Assembly (NCBI GenBank): GCA_050084515.1
Contig: CM114274.1
Coordinates: 1,054,001 to 1,118,000 of the forward strand
DNA length: 64,000 nt
Source: Blasia pusilla
Taxonomy: Eukaryota; Marchantiophyta; Marchantiopsida; Blasiales
Direction of reading: 5' to 3'
A program made the position numbers and the translations under genes. Shown in pieces: positions 45,822 through 57,394 of this stretch. Within the stretch, counting starts at the first letter, position 1; each line of letters opens with the position of its first letter. The notes under the pieces were generated by a model. That model did no database searches, was not told where the DNA came from, and worked only from the letters and a program-made list of their open reading frames with translations.

Positions 45822-46915
45822 AGGAGATGTGATTCTGATCTATTGCCTGATTGGGCATCCATTATTCTTTACACTTTGCAGAGCAATCTAATGCTTCTGC
45901 ATAGTTTGAAATAAGAGGCTGACTTTCGCCAATTTTTAGGGCATATTCAAATCCGTTCAGAAACGTAGGAGGTTGACCCAATTTGTGCAGGAATCTGTTA
46001 GAAAAAGTCCAATCCACGTTTAGGAAGTGTGCTGATTGTTGTATCTCATCAACAAAGGTCACAGAACACCGCCAACTAACTTGAAGGAAGGTGAGTGGGC
46101 GTATCTTTGATGAGTATATCCTCAATTGGAGGAGACCATCTTAAAGTCATCAACAGTCATCTTAATGAAGCTGATCTCCCATTAAGGTCTGGAAGAGACA
46201 GAATAGGTGTTCCAGATCCAGGTCATCTGCATATTAACCTTGAGATTAAACTTGCTCTTATTCTAGTCATTCTCATATTGAGGATGATGGAAAGAGATTC
46301 TTTTGTGAACTTAATTGATTACAGCCCCCCAGTTTGATCAATTTGATTGAGCTTTGGTGAACATCACTTTCAAGCACATGTTTTTTCTTTCCCTCCCAAA
46401 AATACAGGACCCATTTTACCAATCTGGGAAGCTGAGACGTGTAGAATGTATGAGGATTCAACTGGGTTCTTCCTCTTAAGGATGAACATCTGAGGCACAC
46501 TAGTCATAACACAATGATGACCAGTATGCTTAAACCGCTTTGTTAGCTTGGCATTGAAGTGTGTCTAACCCTCGGACGCCCCCATCAGGTGGAGAATGAG
46601 AAGTCCATATTGTGATTCCTTTTATAGAGGGTGGACCTTTGCATGGAGGTTAGTTCAGGGACTTTGCAGCGGAAGATACCTTTCAGCTTAGTTGGTAAAG
46701 AGTGAACAATTTGAGTACCTGAGCTCTACACAAATTTAATGTGTTTGTAGCGCTACGAAAAAGCAATGTCAACTGTCTACCTGAATAAAGAGTTTGAAGA
46801 TTGAAGGCCAAATGTGTACAACACATGATGTTTTGGATCTTTTCCCTCATTATATGCCAGAGTTTAGCTCATACCGTTACTCTTTGCGGTCATGATAAAG
46901 TTTTAAGAGATTGAT
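45822..46915. other. EDR2 3' flank, no further gene seen
   Basis: This should include the 3' UTR, but no unambiguous polyadenylation signal stands out. Short frames (45862-46125 minus, 46095-46337 plus) have no recognised homology. Confidence 0.4.
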
Positions 46916-47230
46916 ATGAGTCCCTTACCTTGGACTATGGCTTTAGGTGTCTTAACAGATTGTTATTCTCTTTTATGTCTTTGGAAACACCCATGCAACT
47001 TGTCTCCAGATTATTTCAAGCACCCTAGGTTTTTAAAACTCAAAGAAGTTGCTTCCCTTCTAGTTGTGGCATTGGAGTATTCAGGGTTTGACCTTGCTCT
47101 ATCAGATTGGGAGGCCCAACAGGACCATATAGGACTTGCTGTGGCATTGGAGTATTCAAGGGTTGCCCTTGCTCTATTGGAATGGTTAGCCCAAAAGGAC
47201 AATATAGGACTTGCTGTAACTATAGGATAA
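46916..47230 (+). CDS. Hypothetical ORF with a 25-residue tandem repeat
   Basis: An ATG-started 104-codon frame ends in two and a fraction copies of a 75-bp unit (47066-47140, 47141-47215). It encodes VALEYSGFDLALSDWEAQQD followed by HIGLA, then VALEYSRVALALLEWLAQKD followed by NIGLA. The unit is a multiple of three, so the frame is kept. The opposite strand is also open. I recognise no family, and without supporting transcripts this may be chance. Confidence 0.25.
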   Translation: MSPLPWTMALGVLTDCYSLLCLWKHPCNLSPDYFKHPRFLKLKEVASLLVVALEYSGFDLALSDWEAQQDHIGLAVALEYSRVALALLEWLAQKDNIGLAVTIG

Positions 47231-47739
47231 CTACAATCTACTAATATTTCCTAGTTAAGGACATTTTTATTTGATGGAAATCTTCTCAGGAAAAAACTTG
47301 AAAAATAAATTTTATTTCGAAGATTAATTTGTGGAGCAATTAAAGATCAAACTATAGAACCGAGTCCTTGAGAAAAATCTGGTGAAGAAATCGATGTCAA
47401 TAGTGACCTAGTGAGTATTGGAAAATCAACAATGGAAAATCCATTGTTAATTTTGATTTAGACTTGCTTGATTCTAGACCAAAGTGGATGAAAGTTGGCA
47501 TGGAGGATAATCAAACAAGGAAAACAAATTGGTGGGCACAATCGTTTTGTATTATGCATGATTTTCTGAACTGGAGTTTGCCGTTGACGAATCTGGAAAT
47601 GAAAACAAGACTAGAAACGTTGTTCATTTGAGGAAGTTTTGAAAACATTCCTCACAAGGAAAATTTGGAAAAGATTCCTTGATTGGAGCGGGTCACTAGT
47701 GTGGAAAGAGCGGGAGAGCGACGTTCAAATAGCTTCGTG

Positions 47740-48604
47740 AGGTATCAAAACTTAAGTTCTAACAGCCCTTGGATGGAGATGTAAAAAGAAGTGAGAATGA
47801 AAGCTTCGCACTCTATCAGAACTCAAGTTCCAATACACCTTGCTGGTGAACGTGGTTGAGGCAAGGAAGGCGCTACATGGTGTAGCTTTCTCTTTGTGAG
47901 ATGTTGAACAAGTTGGGATGCTGTTGGTGTGGAGGAACTAGCGTCACTATTTTGGAGTCATTAGTGGAGCGCATCTAGGGCTATTATCTACAAAGCTAAA
48001 GGAGGGAAGCAGAGGCATGGGAACTTAAACTCTGATTCAGGTGTATGAGGTGAGCCCTTCCATGAGGCAGTCCAACAGCAAAACAACATAAGAGGGCACT
48101 AAAACTAAAGTTCCGATTTAGCAACAAACGTCATATCTAGGGGGTGACAAGGGAAAATCAAAGGAGATTGGACTCAATTGCGTCTTAACTGTGGTGGTGA
48201 CTTCTATAGTGTGGCCTAGTGCAACTTAGACGAAAGTGAAGGGAAAGAGGCAATTGGAACTAAAGTTCCAATTCAGCCAAAGTTTAGCAACAACTTATCT
48301 TAATTTTCTTGGTGCACACTACAACATGACGTAGAGAGGATAGTGAGGGCCATTGGAACTCAAGTTCTAATTCCACTCTCGTGTGGATACAAGAGGTAAG
48401 GTCAATGAGGCATCGCAATCGCACCACGGCATAGAGAGGAAAGAGGGAGGAATCGAAACTCTAATTCCTATTTTTCGGCTCTTTCATGCGGGGCGGGGTG
48501 ATTGGCGTAGAGAAGGAGGAGTGAGCAATCAGAACTCAAATTCCGATTACGTCACTCTTCTATACACATAGAAAGCAAGGAGTTAGCATATGAAACTCAA
48601 TTTC
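47740..48604. repeat. Interspersed short repeat with palindromic core GGAACT..AGTTCC
   Basis: At least nine copies of a core close to GGAACTCAAGTTCCAATTC lie at about 47746, 47815, 48020, 48101, 48256, 48355, 48453, 48531 and 48588, in purine-rich spacers of 57-205 bp. The core is self-complementary (GGAACT/AGTTCC). No long ORF runs through the block. Similar motifs occur at 1699, 2865 and 3347. Confidence 0.7.
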
Positions 48605-49240
48605 TATTGCGACCCTCATAACCAAACGAGGGTCAAGCGGAACATCCAAACTCTAGCGGGCTCCCGCTAGTATGGTTTGCGTGTCGGAATGGTCTCTTGG
48701 AAGAGACTTAAGAGACAAAAGAGATGAGACGCGAACATTTTTTCTGTTTATGTTCGAGACTAGGAAACCAGGACCAAATGCGAACCAAGACTTGGGAGGA
48801 GTCGAGTCTAGGAAGGTTGGTTGCCAAAGAGGTGAGAACCGAATTTGGAACGTGACTAGCGTTTGGGATTTTGACTATATTTTGGACCATAAATTTTAGT
48901 CCCAAGATGAATTTGGGCCAAATAAGATGGATTTAGAAAGCTTATGCAAAGTTGGTTCCAACGCACCAAAGATCTTAGAGAATGCACAAGCAAATGTTGA
49001 GATATTTTCCAAAAACGACTATAGAGGGAGTCGGGTTAAGGGCCAAAGAGAGGCGCCCGAGTGTCTCTTCCCCAAAAGTAGGGGGAGGGCTGGGATTCCT
49101 AGAAGTATTAATAAGAGGGAAGGTCTCCAAGATTTATTGGGACTCGAACCCTACTTTGGGTGCGACGGGGCGATCTAAGGTCACAGAATGGATAGGGAGT
49201 TTTGCCGTTGGGATTTGAAACCCGAACCAAGTCCAATAGA
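48605..49240 (+). mobile_element. 3'-truncated LTR of the same Ty3 family
   Basis: Starting TATTGCGACCCTCATAACC, it follows the LTR at 56229 through matching blocks ('gagactaggaaacca', 'gttggtt.ccaaagaggtgagaacc', 'agtattaataag.gg') up to about 'aagtccaatagagtgga'. The last 350 bp of the LTR are absent and a GC-rich low-complexity block follows. Confidence 0.8.
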
Positions 49241-49289
49241 GTGGATTCCGGAGGTCCCCCAAGCTTGCATGCAGGCTCAAGTTCTGTAA

Positions 49290-49690
49290 AAATTGGTTTT
49301 GCAGCGTTGGGTGCACGCTCAAGGGGAGCCTCAAGCCCACGCCGGCCCGCGCCTTGCCCATCCCGAGCCCACCCCTTGCCCGTATGGAGTCTGCACTTGC
49401 CCACCTAGAGCCCACCCTTTGCGCGCCCAAGCTGTGATGATCCTGCGCCTACCTGCCTGAAGCTCAAGCATGCCCGCCTTAGCCTGCACTTGCCCGCCCT
49501 GAGCCCGCCCTAGCCTGCGCCCAACCAGCCTTGAGCTCGCGCCTGCCTGCCCTAGCGTGAGCCCTGCCCGCACCCAACCGGCCATGCGGACCACACAACG
49601 GGTGTGAGCTCCGTCAGACCAGGTCTAGGTGGCGGGCTTTGAGGCGGGCTCGGGTGCGGGCCGGCCATGTCCGAGGACATGTCCGTCCCA
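49290..49690. repeat. GC-rich low-complexity block, C-rich on the plus strand
   Basis: Degenerate reiterations of 'gcccgcc', 'gagcccgc' and 'gcctgcc' fill this stretch and give an apparently open but compositionally biased minus-strand frame. The block is followed by several 'gtccg' motifs near 49665-49715. Confidence 0.7.
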
Positions 49691-49699
49691 TGGACAGAT

Positions 49700-52600
49700 G
49701 GACTTGTCCGTTTCTGTGCTTATTTTAGGGAACTTTGATGGGATGGATTCATACCACACTACACTTGAGGGTGACTAAGTACGTATACGCGCTATTTGTC
49801 AAGTGTTGGTCTCGAGTGAGATAGGTGGGGGCATATCCACAATTTGGGCATTTTCTAGTGCATTTTTAGAGGTTCAAGATCTAGAGTAATCTAGATGAGT
49901 TTGTAGGTTTTCACCACAACGTATCGACACAATTCTGGAGAGCATGGTAGTGGTAGGAGTGGCAGAGGATTTACAAGGAGTAGGGCTAAGTATTTGCGGT
50001 TTCCACATGAGGGACCATCTCAGCCACCAATTGTATTTGCTTTAGAGGAAAGGTCAATGGATTTTGAGTTAGCTAAGAGGCCACATAATTTTTTGAGTGT
50101 TGCCACACCATTTTTGTGGGATATGGATGATCACGATACTTATGGGTCCCCAAGGGGACTCTGACGGTTCTTTGTCATGGTGGGAACCATTGTATGGACT
50201 CCACTCTCACAACTTACGGTTGATTCACAAGTCAGTGCAACTGTCTTATGAGTGTAACAAACAAGAATTTTGCAATTGCATTGAGATCACAAATAATAAG
50301 TCAAATTTTATGTTGTGTGAGTCTGTTGCAAGTTGGGCACTCATACAGTTGCAACTTCGATACGGATGGAAAAGTAAGGTATAATTTATTAACTTTGTAT
50401 GTTATATTATCACTAGACTTATTGTCTAGTGATGACGATCCAACCACATATGGAAACTTGGATAGTTCCTCACTTGAAATCCCTCAATACATCATTTCAT
50501 TCTATGTGACTCTTCCACAGCAGCTTGAACTACCATATTTCTCCCAACCCTAAAAAAAAACTTGATGATAACCCTACCTCACACTCTCAAGCACTCATAT
50601 TTATCGTTAGTCTTGCACATTCCTCACTAGTTCATTTATGTTAATGATAAATCCGTGATGAAAACTCTACCTCACGTAATCAAAACTTAGGCTTATCTTG
50701 AGCCTCCCGTACTTTCTCACCTAAGCTAATAACAATATTGGGTCTCACACGAGTCAACAATATTGGATACGCAACTCCCTCAATGACAAGAGACACGTGT
50801 GAGAATAGAACTTGAATGGGTTACCTAAAGATATGTGCCATCACTTCTATGTGCAATTGAAAATGGTTGCTCCATATGGTGTGGAACCTCTATGGGATGG
50901 TAACCTCCTTGAATAGAATGTCGAACTTCCATCTACTGATGTGGCCTACCCATTAGCACCACCACTTTTAAGAACACTTCATCATAGACTGTTAATGTAG
51001 ATCACTCATCTCAACATATATTTGCACTATACTAGCAAGTTGGATATTAGTCATTAGCTCACAGTAGGCTCATAGATCTCATATCAATGAACGACCAAAT
51101 ATGACACAATTTTGGGCAAGGTACAAACGGGCATATACGTGGCCCATTGAGCGCCTTCTCCTCAATTTCGTTCAGCATACCATCAAATCTGGGCTCTATA
51201 CCTTGTTCAGCTACACAACTTGTCCATCTCATAATTTCAAGGTGCCCATAGACTCTCCCAAGTCATAAGGGAAATAACTAGGAAAAAATTGGCTAACAAA
51301 ACACCAACCCCATTTGCCATCCATTGTGATTGGTAGCCATTTGAGGATGATCAAGTACCATGCCGTGATACCCGTAGCCACAATGCGCCGCTTGTGTCCG
51401 TACCACACTATCTCGATCGCGGAGCTATACCAACACTGAGGAGCATAGCGCATATTTCTGATAGAGGAGGGTATGCCACTGAGAGCTGCATCCCATCATC
51501 GAGTGCCGTATCTTTTGGAGCCGTTCTGTGCTACCAATGCCGCATAGTACCGCTGGACCTACACCGCACATTAAGGAGATTTGAGCATCATCAGTATCAA
51601 AAGAGTACGACGTGCTAATTGGAGTTTTGTCTTCAAAATTGAGTTGGGGTCGAGATTTGCAGTTTTTTAGGAGCGATATCGACATTTGTTCAGGTTACCC
51701 ATTTTGGTCTTTTACTCTAGACGTGTGAGGGAATTTCCAGGTATTGGGTAGTTATTTGGGGATATTGGGTTTTGTGCAGATGTTGAGAGCATCATCGATG
51801 TATGGGTTTAGGGGACATAGACCTTTGTGGGATGTCCAGAGTTGAGGGTATGTTCTGTCCATGAGAAGATAGATCAGTCAATTTTCTGCACCACGTCGCT
51901 TGTTTCCGCACAGTACACGTCTCATTGAGAGGAAGTGTAGATTGAGTGCCGCATGTTTGGGTTGAATGATTGAGGGATTACTCATGACATTGAGAGTGAT
52001 CATGTGAGAGGGGCACAAGGGTCATCACCGCGGGGGGTTGGTATTCTGGCATGAGAGAGGAAGAGAGGAGAGTCTCTCTTCTAAAAAAAGGACAAAATTC
52101 TTAACCTCTCTTCAAAACTTCCTTCTATTTTTGAAGATTCTCCTCTACTTCAAAGGCAAGAAATGTTTAGAAGAAAGATCTAAGTGGACCAGATTGGGGC
52201 AAAAACTAACCTCATTTTTTCAGACCAGGATGTGAAGTTGGAAATGTGAAGCCCGCTTCAGACATGCTTATTCACTCTATGTGTAAGCCACATGAGGGAG
52301 TGAAGGATATCAGAGTTCTTACTAAACTATCAGTGTGTGCCAGATTTATGGGTCAAACAAGGACACAAGGATCAGTCTTCTCAACATATGGAAAGATTTT
52401 GGGCTCTTAATCCAAGACTCTCATCCTCAATCCCAACACTTTGTTAGAATTCAACAAGTCATGACAGTCTTGGAGATAAAGAAACTCAGAGAGAGGAAAG
52501 GTGATTTGGTGGTAGGCTAATTCACACAGACTCCATTATTACTTCATTATAGTTCATAAGAAATTTGAATGTTTCAAGAAATGGATACTAAAGATGCACA

Positions 52601-52900
52601 TGAACTTGGAAGCTGGGATACACAAAGTAGTAAAGAAATAGTGAGGATCTTAGGTTGGAACAAAATGGAGGATTGAAATTTTGCCAAGAATGACTGAAAA
52701 GACTAGGATGCGACATATGAGATGCAGGACTTAGCTAACCAGTGGATATCTAGAGTCTTTAATTAGATTCATGGGACTTTGGCAAGTATGGTTGGACACA
52801 GATGTCAGAAGTTAAGGAAGCCAACACGTTGAAGGAAACGAGAACTTGTTCTCGGAGTAGCGGAAAATCATTTCAGACTAATGGAATTGAATTTTGATAA
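49700..52900. other. Gene-poor interval; one short unrecognised coding-like stretch
   Basis: Around 49950-50150 a plus-strand frame reads RFPHEGPSQPPIVFALEERS followed by MDFELAKRPHNFL, which looks protein-like but matches no family I know. The rest has only short frames with no LTR, intron pattern or RNA gene identified. Confidence 0.35.
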
Positions 52901-52929
52901 AATTGACCAACCTATAAGTCATTCTTGCA

Positions 52930-54080
52930 AGGGTCAAAATCCTACAAGTTGTAGGACATAAGAAGAGAAGTTTGTAACCTCTCAGAAGATCAAATGTTAG
53001 AAAAGATAAGTTTGAAGTGAATGGAAGAACGAGAGGAAAAGATATAAGCATTCATCCAAGCAACTTGTTGGAATCCGATAGGTTGCATGACATGACAAGT
53101 AGAGGAAGAGTTGTAAGATATGACTAAACAAAGATAAGGAAAAAAAATGTCAGGAAAGACATGACCACTGAAAAACCAAAGGAAATAACCTGACCTAAAT
53201 GTGAGTATATGAGAGGAAACCTAAACGTTCCATTCTGACCAGAGGTGAGAAAAAAAGAAAGAGCGACTCAAATCAAAAGGAAGAAATCATCTATACCTGA
53301 AACTTGTCGGAATCAAACAAGTTGCATGACAGGAACAAGAAGGAAATATCAATGTGAAGAATTTTTAGGAGACCCACGAGTTCCATTTAGACATGCAACC
53401 CGTAGGAATCTGATAGATTGCAAGACATGACAAGAACCTTTTAGAACCTACCAGAATTCGACGAGTTCCGTGACCTATCATATTTGATAATTCTTGCTAC
53501 TTATGACAAACCTTGGTGAAAAAGATAAAAAGAATAAAGGAATTCATCCAAAATTCATAGTAAGCAGTCATTAAGACTTGCAACCCGACGCAATCCAACA
53601 GGTTGAATGACATGTTGTAAGCAAAATGGGCTTAGAAGGAAACCTCAACAAGCTGCATTCAAATATGCAACCCGTTGGAATCTGACAGGTTGCAGGACAT
53701 TACAAAAAGAGAAAAATTTGTGGGACATGGCTAATTTGTCGGAAAGACAAGAAAGGTTAACACGAACACAAATGCAACCCGTTGCAATCCAACAAGTTGC
53801 AAGACATGACAACTAGAGAATTTCAAGAGACATCTTTGCATCAATACGATAAACTCATAGCAAACATAGAGATACCAACTCCCATTCAGACTTGCAAACG
53901 GTCGGAATTTGACTGGCTGCAATACATATCATCTATCCTAAAGAGATTACCAGAGCATAAAATCTATTTCAACATGTCAGAATCCGACAGCTCCAATAAC
54001 ATCCAACCATTAAAAGCAAGAAAATCTTTTGGAAAATATTTAATTCCTTTATTACAATCCCTTTGCAACTCGGATATTTG
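52930..54080. repeat. Interspersed repeat with hairpin core (TGCAACC ... GGTTGCA)
   Basis: About eight copies of a roughly 38-bp core lie at about 53060, 53300, 53395, 53580, 53667, 53774, 53894 and 53968, with weaker ones near 52940, 53455 and 54063. Spacing is 75-240 bp. A typical copy reads TGCAACC, then CGTTGGAATC, then TGACAGGTTGCA, then AGACATGACAA. The outer arms are complementary, so each copy can fold into a 6-7 bp hairpin. The spacers are A/G-rich and dissimilar. Confidence 0.75.
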
Positions 54081-54099
54081 CATTGGATTTCTTGAACTA

Positions 54100-54760
54100 T
54101 GATCTATGATCTCTTGTGCCTTGTCTTCTACAAAAATGTTCCTAACTCTCATCGGTTTCTGTACAATGGACTTCTTTGGGCTCTCAAATGGCTCCTCTTC
54201 ACGATTGTAGATGGGGATTGAAAAAAAAGGGGAATTTGAGAGCCTTGTCCCCCTAGGAACGCCGTATTGGTCCCACGTGACCCGAGATAAGTCCCAACGC
54301 CTGCCCCAACAAGCTATCTTGTATGCTCTCCAAAGGGGCACCCATCAAGAATCAATATGTGTTCCTCCACGGGACATCACTACAACCCAACACTAAAACG
54401 CTTGAAATCCAAGGCACCAATGAACTCAGTCGTCATCATCGGAGAGCTCTTCCAAAATCACCAACGACCTTGCCCACCTGATTTTTGGAATGCCAGATAG
54501 TGATGATGGTGTAACCACCAATCGCTCTCCTATAGGTGCATTTTGACGTGGAGGCGACTTGTAAACTCCCACTTGCCTCTCATACTCCGTCTTTTCCTTC
54601 AGGAAAAGCGGAGAGAATGTTTCTTCCACTTTGCCATACAGCTCTAACACTCGCCCCAAAAAGCCCCACCAAATCCATTAGGATCTGCATGAGCATCTAA
54701 AACTTTTCCCCAAGGTTGCACGGAAACGAACCTGTCCGGATGTGGAAAAAAAGTTGCAAG
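54100..54760. other. No recognised gene
   Basis: Short frames occur on both strands (53964-54341 minus, 54426-54659 minus) without domains. The minus-strand frame overlaps the hairpin array and is probably fortuitous. Confidence 0.35.
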
Positions 54761-54779
54761 CCCAGGTTGTTTTGGCACC

Positions 54780-55345
54780 CAGATCGACCGTGCGGGCTCA
54801 AGATGGGCCAAAGGAACGACGTAGGATGAGGGCCTACCATGCTAGGAGCGGGCCAAGTGAGGGCAGGCAACCTTGTAGGCTGAGGGCAGGCACCCTCATG
54901 GGCTTGCGGGCGGGCCTACCGGCGGGTCATGCAAGTTGGGGGTGGGTCTGCATGGCTGAGGACGGGCTTAGTGCGGGTCAAGGGCGGGTGTGGCTGGCCA
55001 AGGGCGGGCAGGGGGCAAGCATGGCGGGACTAGTGTCAGCGTGGCGGGCTGCGGGTGGGCCTCACACGGGCTCCCGTGCGGGCTTGCGAGTAGGGGGCGA
55101 GCCTGGCGGGGCTCTCGTGAGGGCTTACGCGGTAAGGGTGGGCTATGGCGAGGGTTTCACACAGGCTCTTGAGCTCGCGAGCGGGGTGGGCGTGGGCCCT
55201 AGAGCCTGTGGCCAGGCTAGGCACGAGCTAATAGCGGGTTGGTCAGTGGAAAATGGCGGGCTGAGGGTGATCCTAGCAAGCTACTGGTGGATTGACGAGC
55301 AATGGCGGGTTGATGGCAAGCAATGCAAGCGAGGATGAAGCGCGG
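54780..55345. repeat. GC-rich low-complexity block, G-rich on the plus strand
   Basis: Degenerate repeats of 'gcgggc', 'gggcggg' and 'gagggc' produce a 198-codon open frame (54742-55338) of biased composition (A, G, R, W). This is unlikely to be a real protein. It mirrors the C-rich block at 49290-49690 in opposite orientation and contains many G runs. Confidence 0.7.
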
Positions 55346-55699
55346 TCCTAGTGGGGACTTAAATGCGATTTGTGTGGGGGAAGGATGCTTGACGGCTTGA
55401 GCGGTTGGATTAGGATTGTTATATTAGAGAATAGGTTAGTTACAAATGAGAGCTATTGAAGAAATGGGGATAGTATTGGTGGAGAAAGGAAGTAGAATAT
55501 TTAAATAGAATTGAATAGGGTGGTTGTATTGGAAAATAGGTCAGTTGGATATAAAAGTAGGTAAAGAAGTTAGGATAGGTGGAAAAAAGAATCTGATAAG
55601 AGAACAAAATCAGATTTTCTAAGTTGTGATTAGTGTAGATGGTTTAAGAATAAATTGCAAGTGGGGATAAATGATTTGGGGAGTTAGAAGGGTTCATTC

Positions 55700-55800
55700 T
55701 CTTCCTTCCATCCTCTCCTATATAAACTTGCTCATTTTTTTGTATACCCCCAGAATCTCATTCCTCCCTTCATCACTCTCTCTCTCTCTCTCATGAAAGT
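55700..55800 (+). promoter_or_regulatory. TATA box and CT-rich leader, possible hAT promoter
   Basis: 'cctatataaac' at about 55718-55728 is followed 55-80 bp later by a (CT)n tract (55777-55793), a typical plant core-promoter layout. The next coding-like sequence downstream is the hAT N-terminal fragment near 56040. The assignment is by position only. Confidence 0.4.
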
Positions 55801-56228
55801 TTTTTTCTCCATAGATAGTTGAACTTGATAAGTGAGAATATTTTTTGCTAGTGGATAACCCTGATTATTTAAGGTATCTCGATTATCTAGGTTAGCATAT
55901 TGATCTTTCTTGTTCATAGTAAGTGTTCATGGACAATATTTGGTGTAATTTGCATATATTTTACCGTTAGATATATCTTACTACTGAAATTGTAAAATTG
56001 TTGCGAATTATCCAAAATTATTGGGTGGGATTAGTATGTGTATATAGTCATGACCAAAGCCAAAGAACCCCAACATATCGTGAAGTAAAATTGGGAAGAA
56101 GTATAGATGGAAGGTGGAGCATCAACCACATGGCAGTGTAAGTATTGTTCCTATTCTATGAAAACACATGGATGGTGGAGCATTTTACTCAAGAAAGATA
56201 AAAGAAAAAGGATGGGAATCAGGATATC

Positions 56229-57242
56229 TGTCGCAACCCTCATAACCAAACAACACCAAATACGCGCCAAGCGAAACATCAGAACTCAAAGGAACTCACG
56301 CTGCGAGGTTTGCGCTTTGGAGAGGCATTTGGAAGAGTCTCTTGGAAAAGTCTAAGAGACGAAACGCGGAACAGAGTTGTGCGTTTCATGCGTTAGTGGT
56401 CGCGACCAAGAAACCTAGACCAAACGCGAGCCGAGACTTGAGATGAGTTGAGTCTTGGAGGTTGGTTCCAAAGAGGTGAGAACCAGTTTGGAACACGACT
56501 AGCGTTTGGGAGAATCTGACTGTGTTTAGGACCATAACGTTGAGCTCCGAGATGCGTTTGAGACAAGTAAGGGCGCGTTGGAAAGCTGATCTCGAGACGC
56601 TTCCAATTGGCCGAAAATGATTCAAATATTGGCCGAAAACGATTCAGAGAGCAATCGGGTTGAGGGCCAATTGGAGAGGCCCGGTTGTCTTTCCCTAAAT
56701 GTAGGGGGCCCCCGGATATCCCCAGAAGTACTAGTAAGGGGAGTACCTTCTCTGAGATGTCTCGGGAAACGAAACCCCACTTTGGGCGCCAAATGGCGTT
56801 TCAGAGGCACGGGATGGAACGGGAGTTTGGCGTGGAAACCCGAAACCCAAACCTGATCCAAGGGAGTGGACTTTGTACGCCACACTTGGATTCCAACCCG
56901 AGATTCACTTAAATGACGAGTCTTGGTGAGGAACTCATTGGATGTTCATCGGATGATTGGAACCGCTAGGCGCGAAACACCGTTTAGGTTCTGAACCGAC
57001 AGAAAGAAAGTCTGTCCCAAGTCTTTCGAGACTTGCCCGTGTTGGAAACCGCGAAACTAGGAAGGTTGAGCTTGAAGAGAGAGTCCGAGATGAGAACTCG
57101 GAAAGTAATCCCGCTAATTGATCCAAGACCTGACTAACCGAAGTGCGTGTTTGGATGCAGATCAGCGTTGAGAGCGTGACCTACTGAACGCACGCTTCCG
57201 CAACAAACAAGATTAACGTTCAAGGAGAGTAGGCGCACGACA
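56229..57242 (+). mobile_element. 5' LTR of a Ty3/gypsy element
   Basis: It begins TGTCGCAACCCTCATAACC and ends GGCGCACGACA (TG...CA), 1014 bp, the same length as the solo LTRs at 1733 (1003 bp) and 59736 (1013 bp). It is followed two bases later by a primer-binding site. It interrupts the hAT gene after 'atcaggatatc'. Confidence 0.9.
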
Positions 57243-57244
57243 CG

Positions 57245-57256
57245 TGGTATCAGAGC
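57245..57256 (+). promoter_or_regulatory. Primer-binding site for initiator methionine tRNA
   Basis: TGGTATCAGAGC lies two bases after the LTR. It is complementary to the 3' end of plant initiator tRNA-Met, the usual primer of reverse transcription in plant LTR elements. Confidence 0.92.
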
Positions 57257-57394
57257 AATTCCTTGATGAGCGTGAACTTGGGGTCGTTGAAGATCTGGAC
57301 GGTTGGGGAGAGCTCAAGGTAGCCGGAAGACCGCGACGCCGAGGAGGAACGCAAGAGGCGAGGAGGAGATCTGAGAAAAGGCGACGACTCGCAA

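Noticed and set aside
49108-49594. Overlapping minus-strand frames of 98, 98 and 87 codons
   Set aside because: They cross from the LTR fragment into a GC-rich repeat block and overlap each other; none resembles a protein family.
53060-53993. CRISPR-like repeat-spacer array
   Set aside because: The cores are degenerate, spacing varies from 75 to 240 bp, and the setting is a plant nuclear genome. It is an interspersed repeat, not CRISPR.
54742-55338. 198-codon open frame on the plus strand
   Set aside because: Its openness follows from G-rich low-complexity repeats. The composition is extreme and several other frames are open over the same bases.
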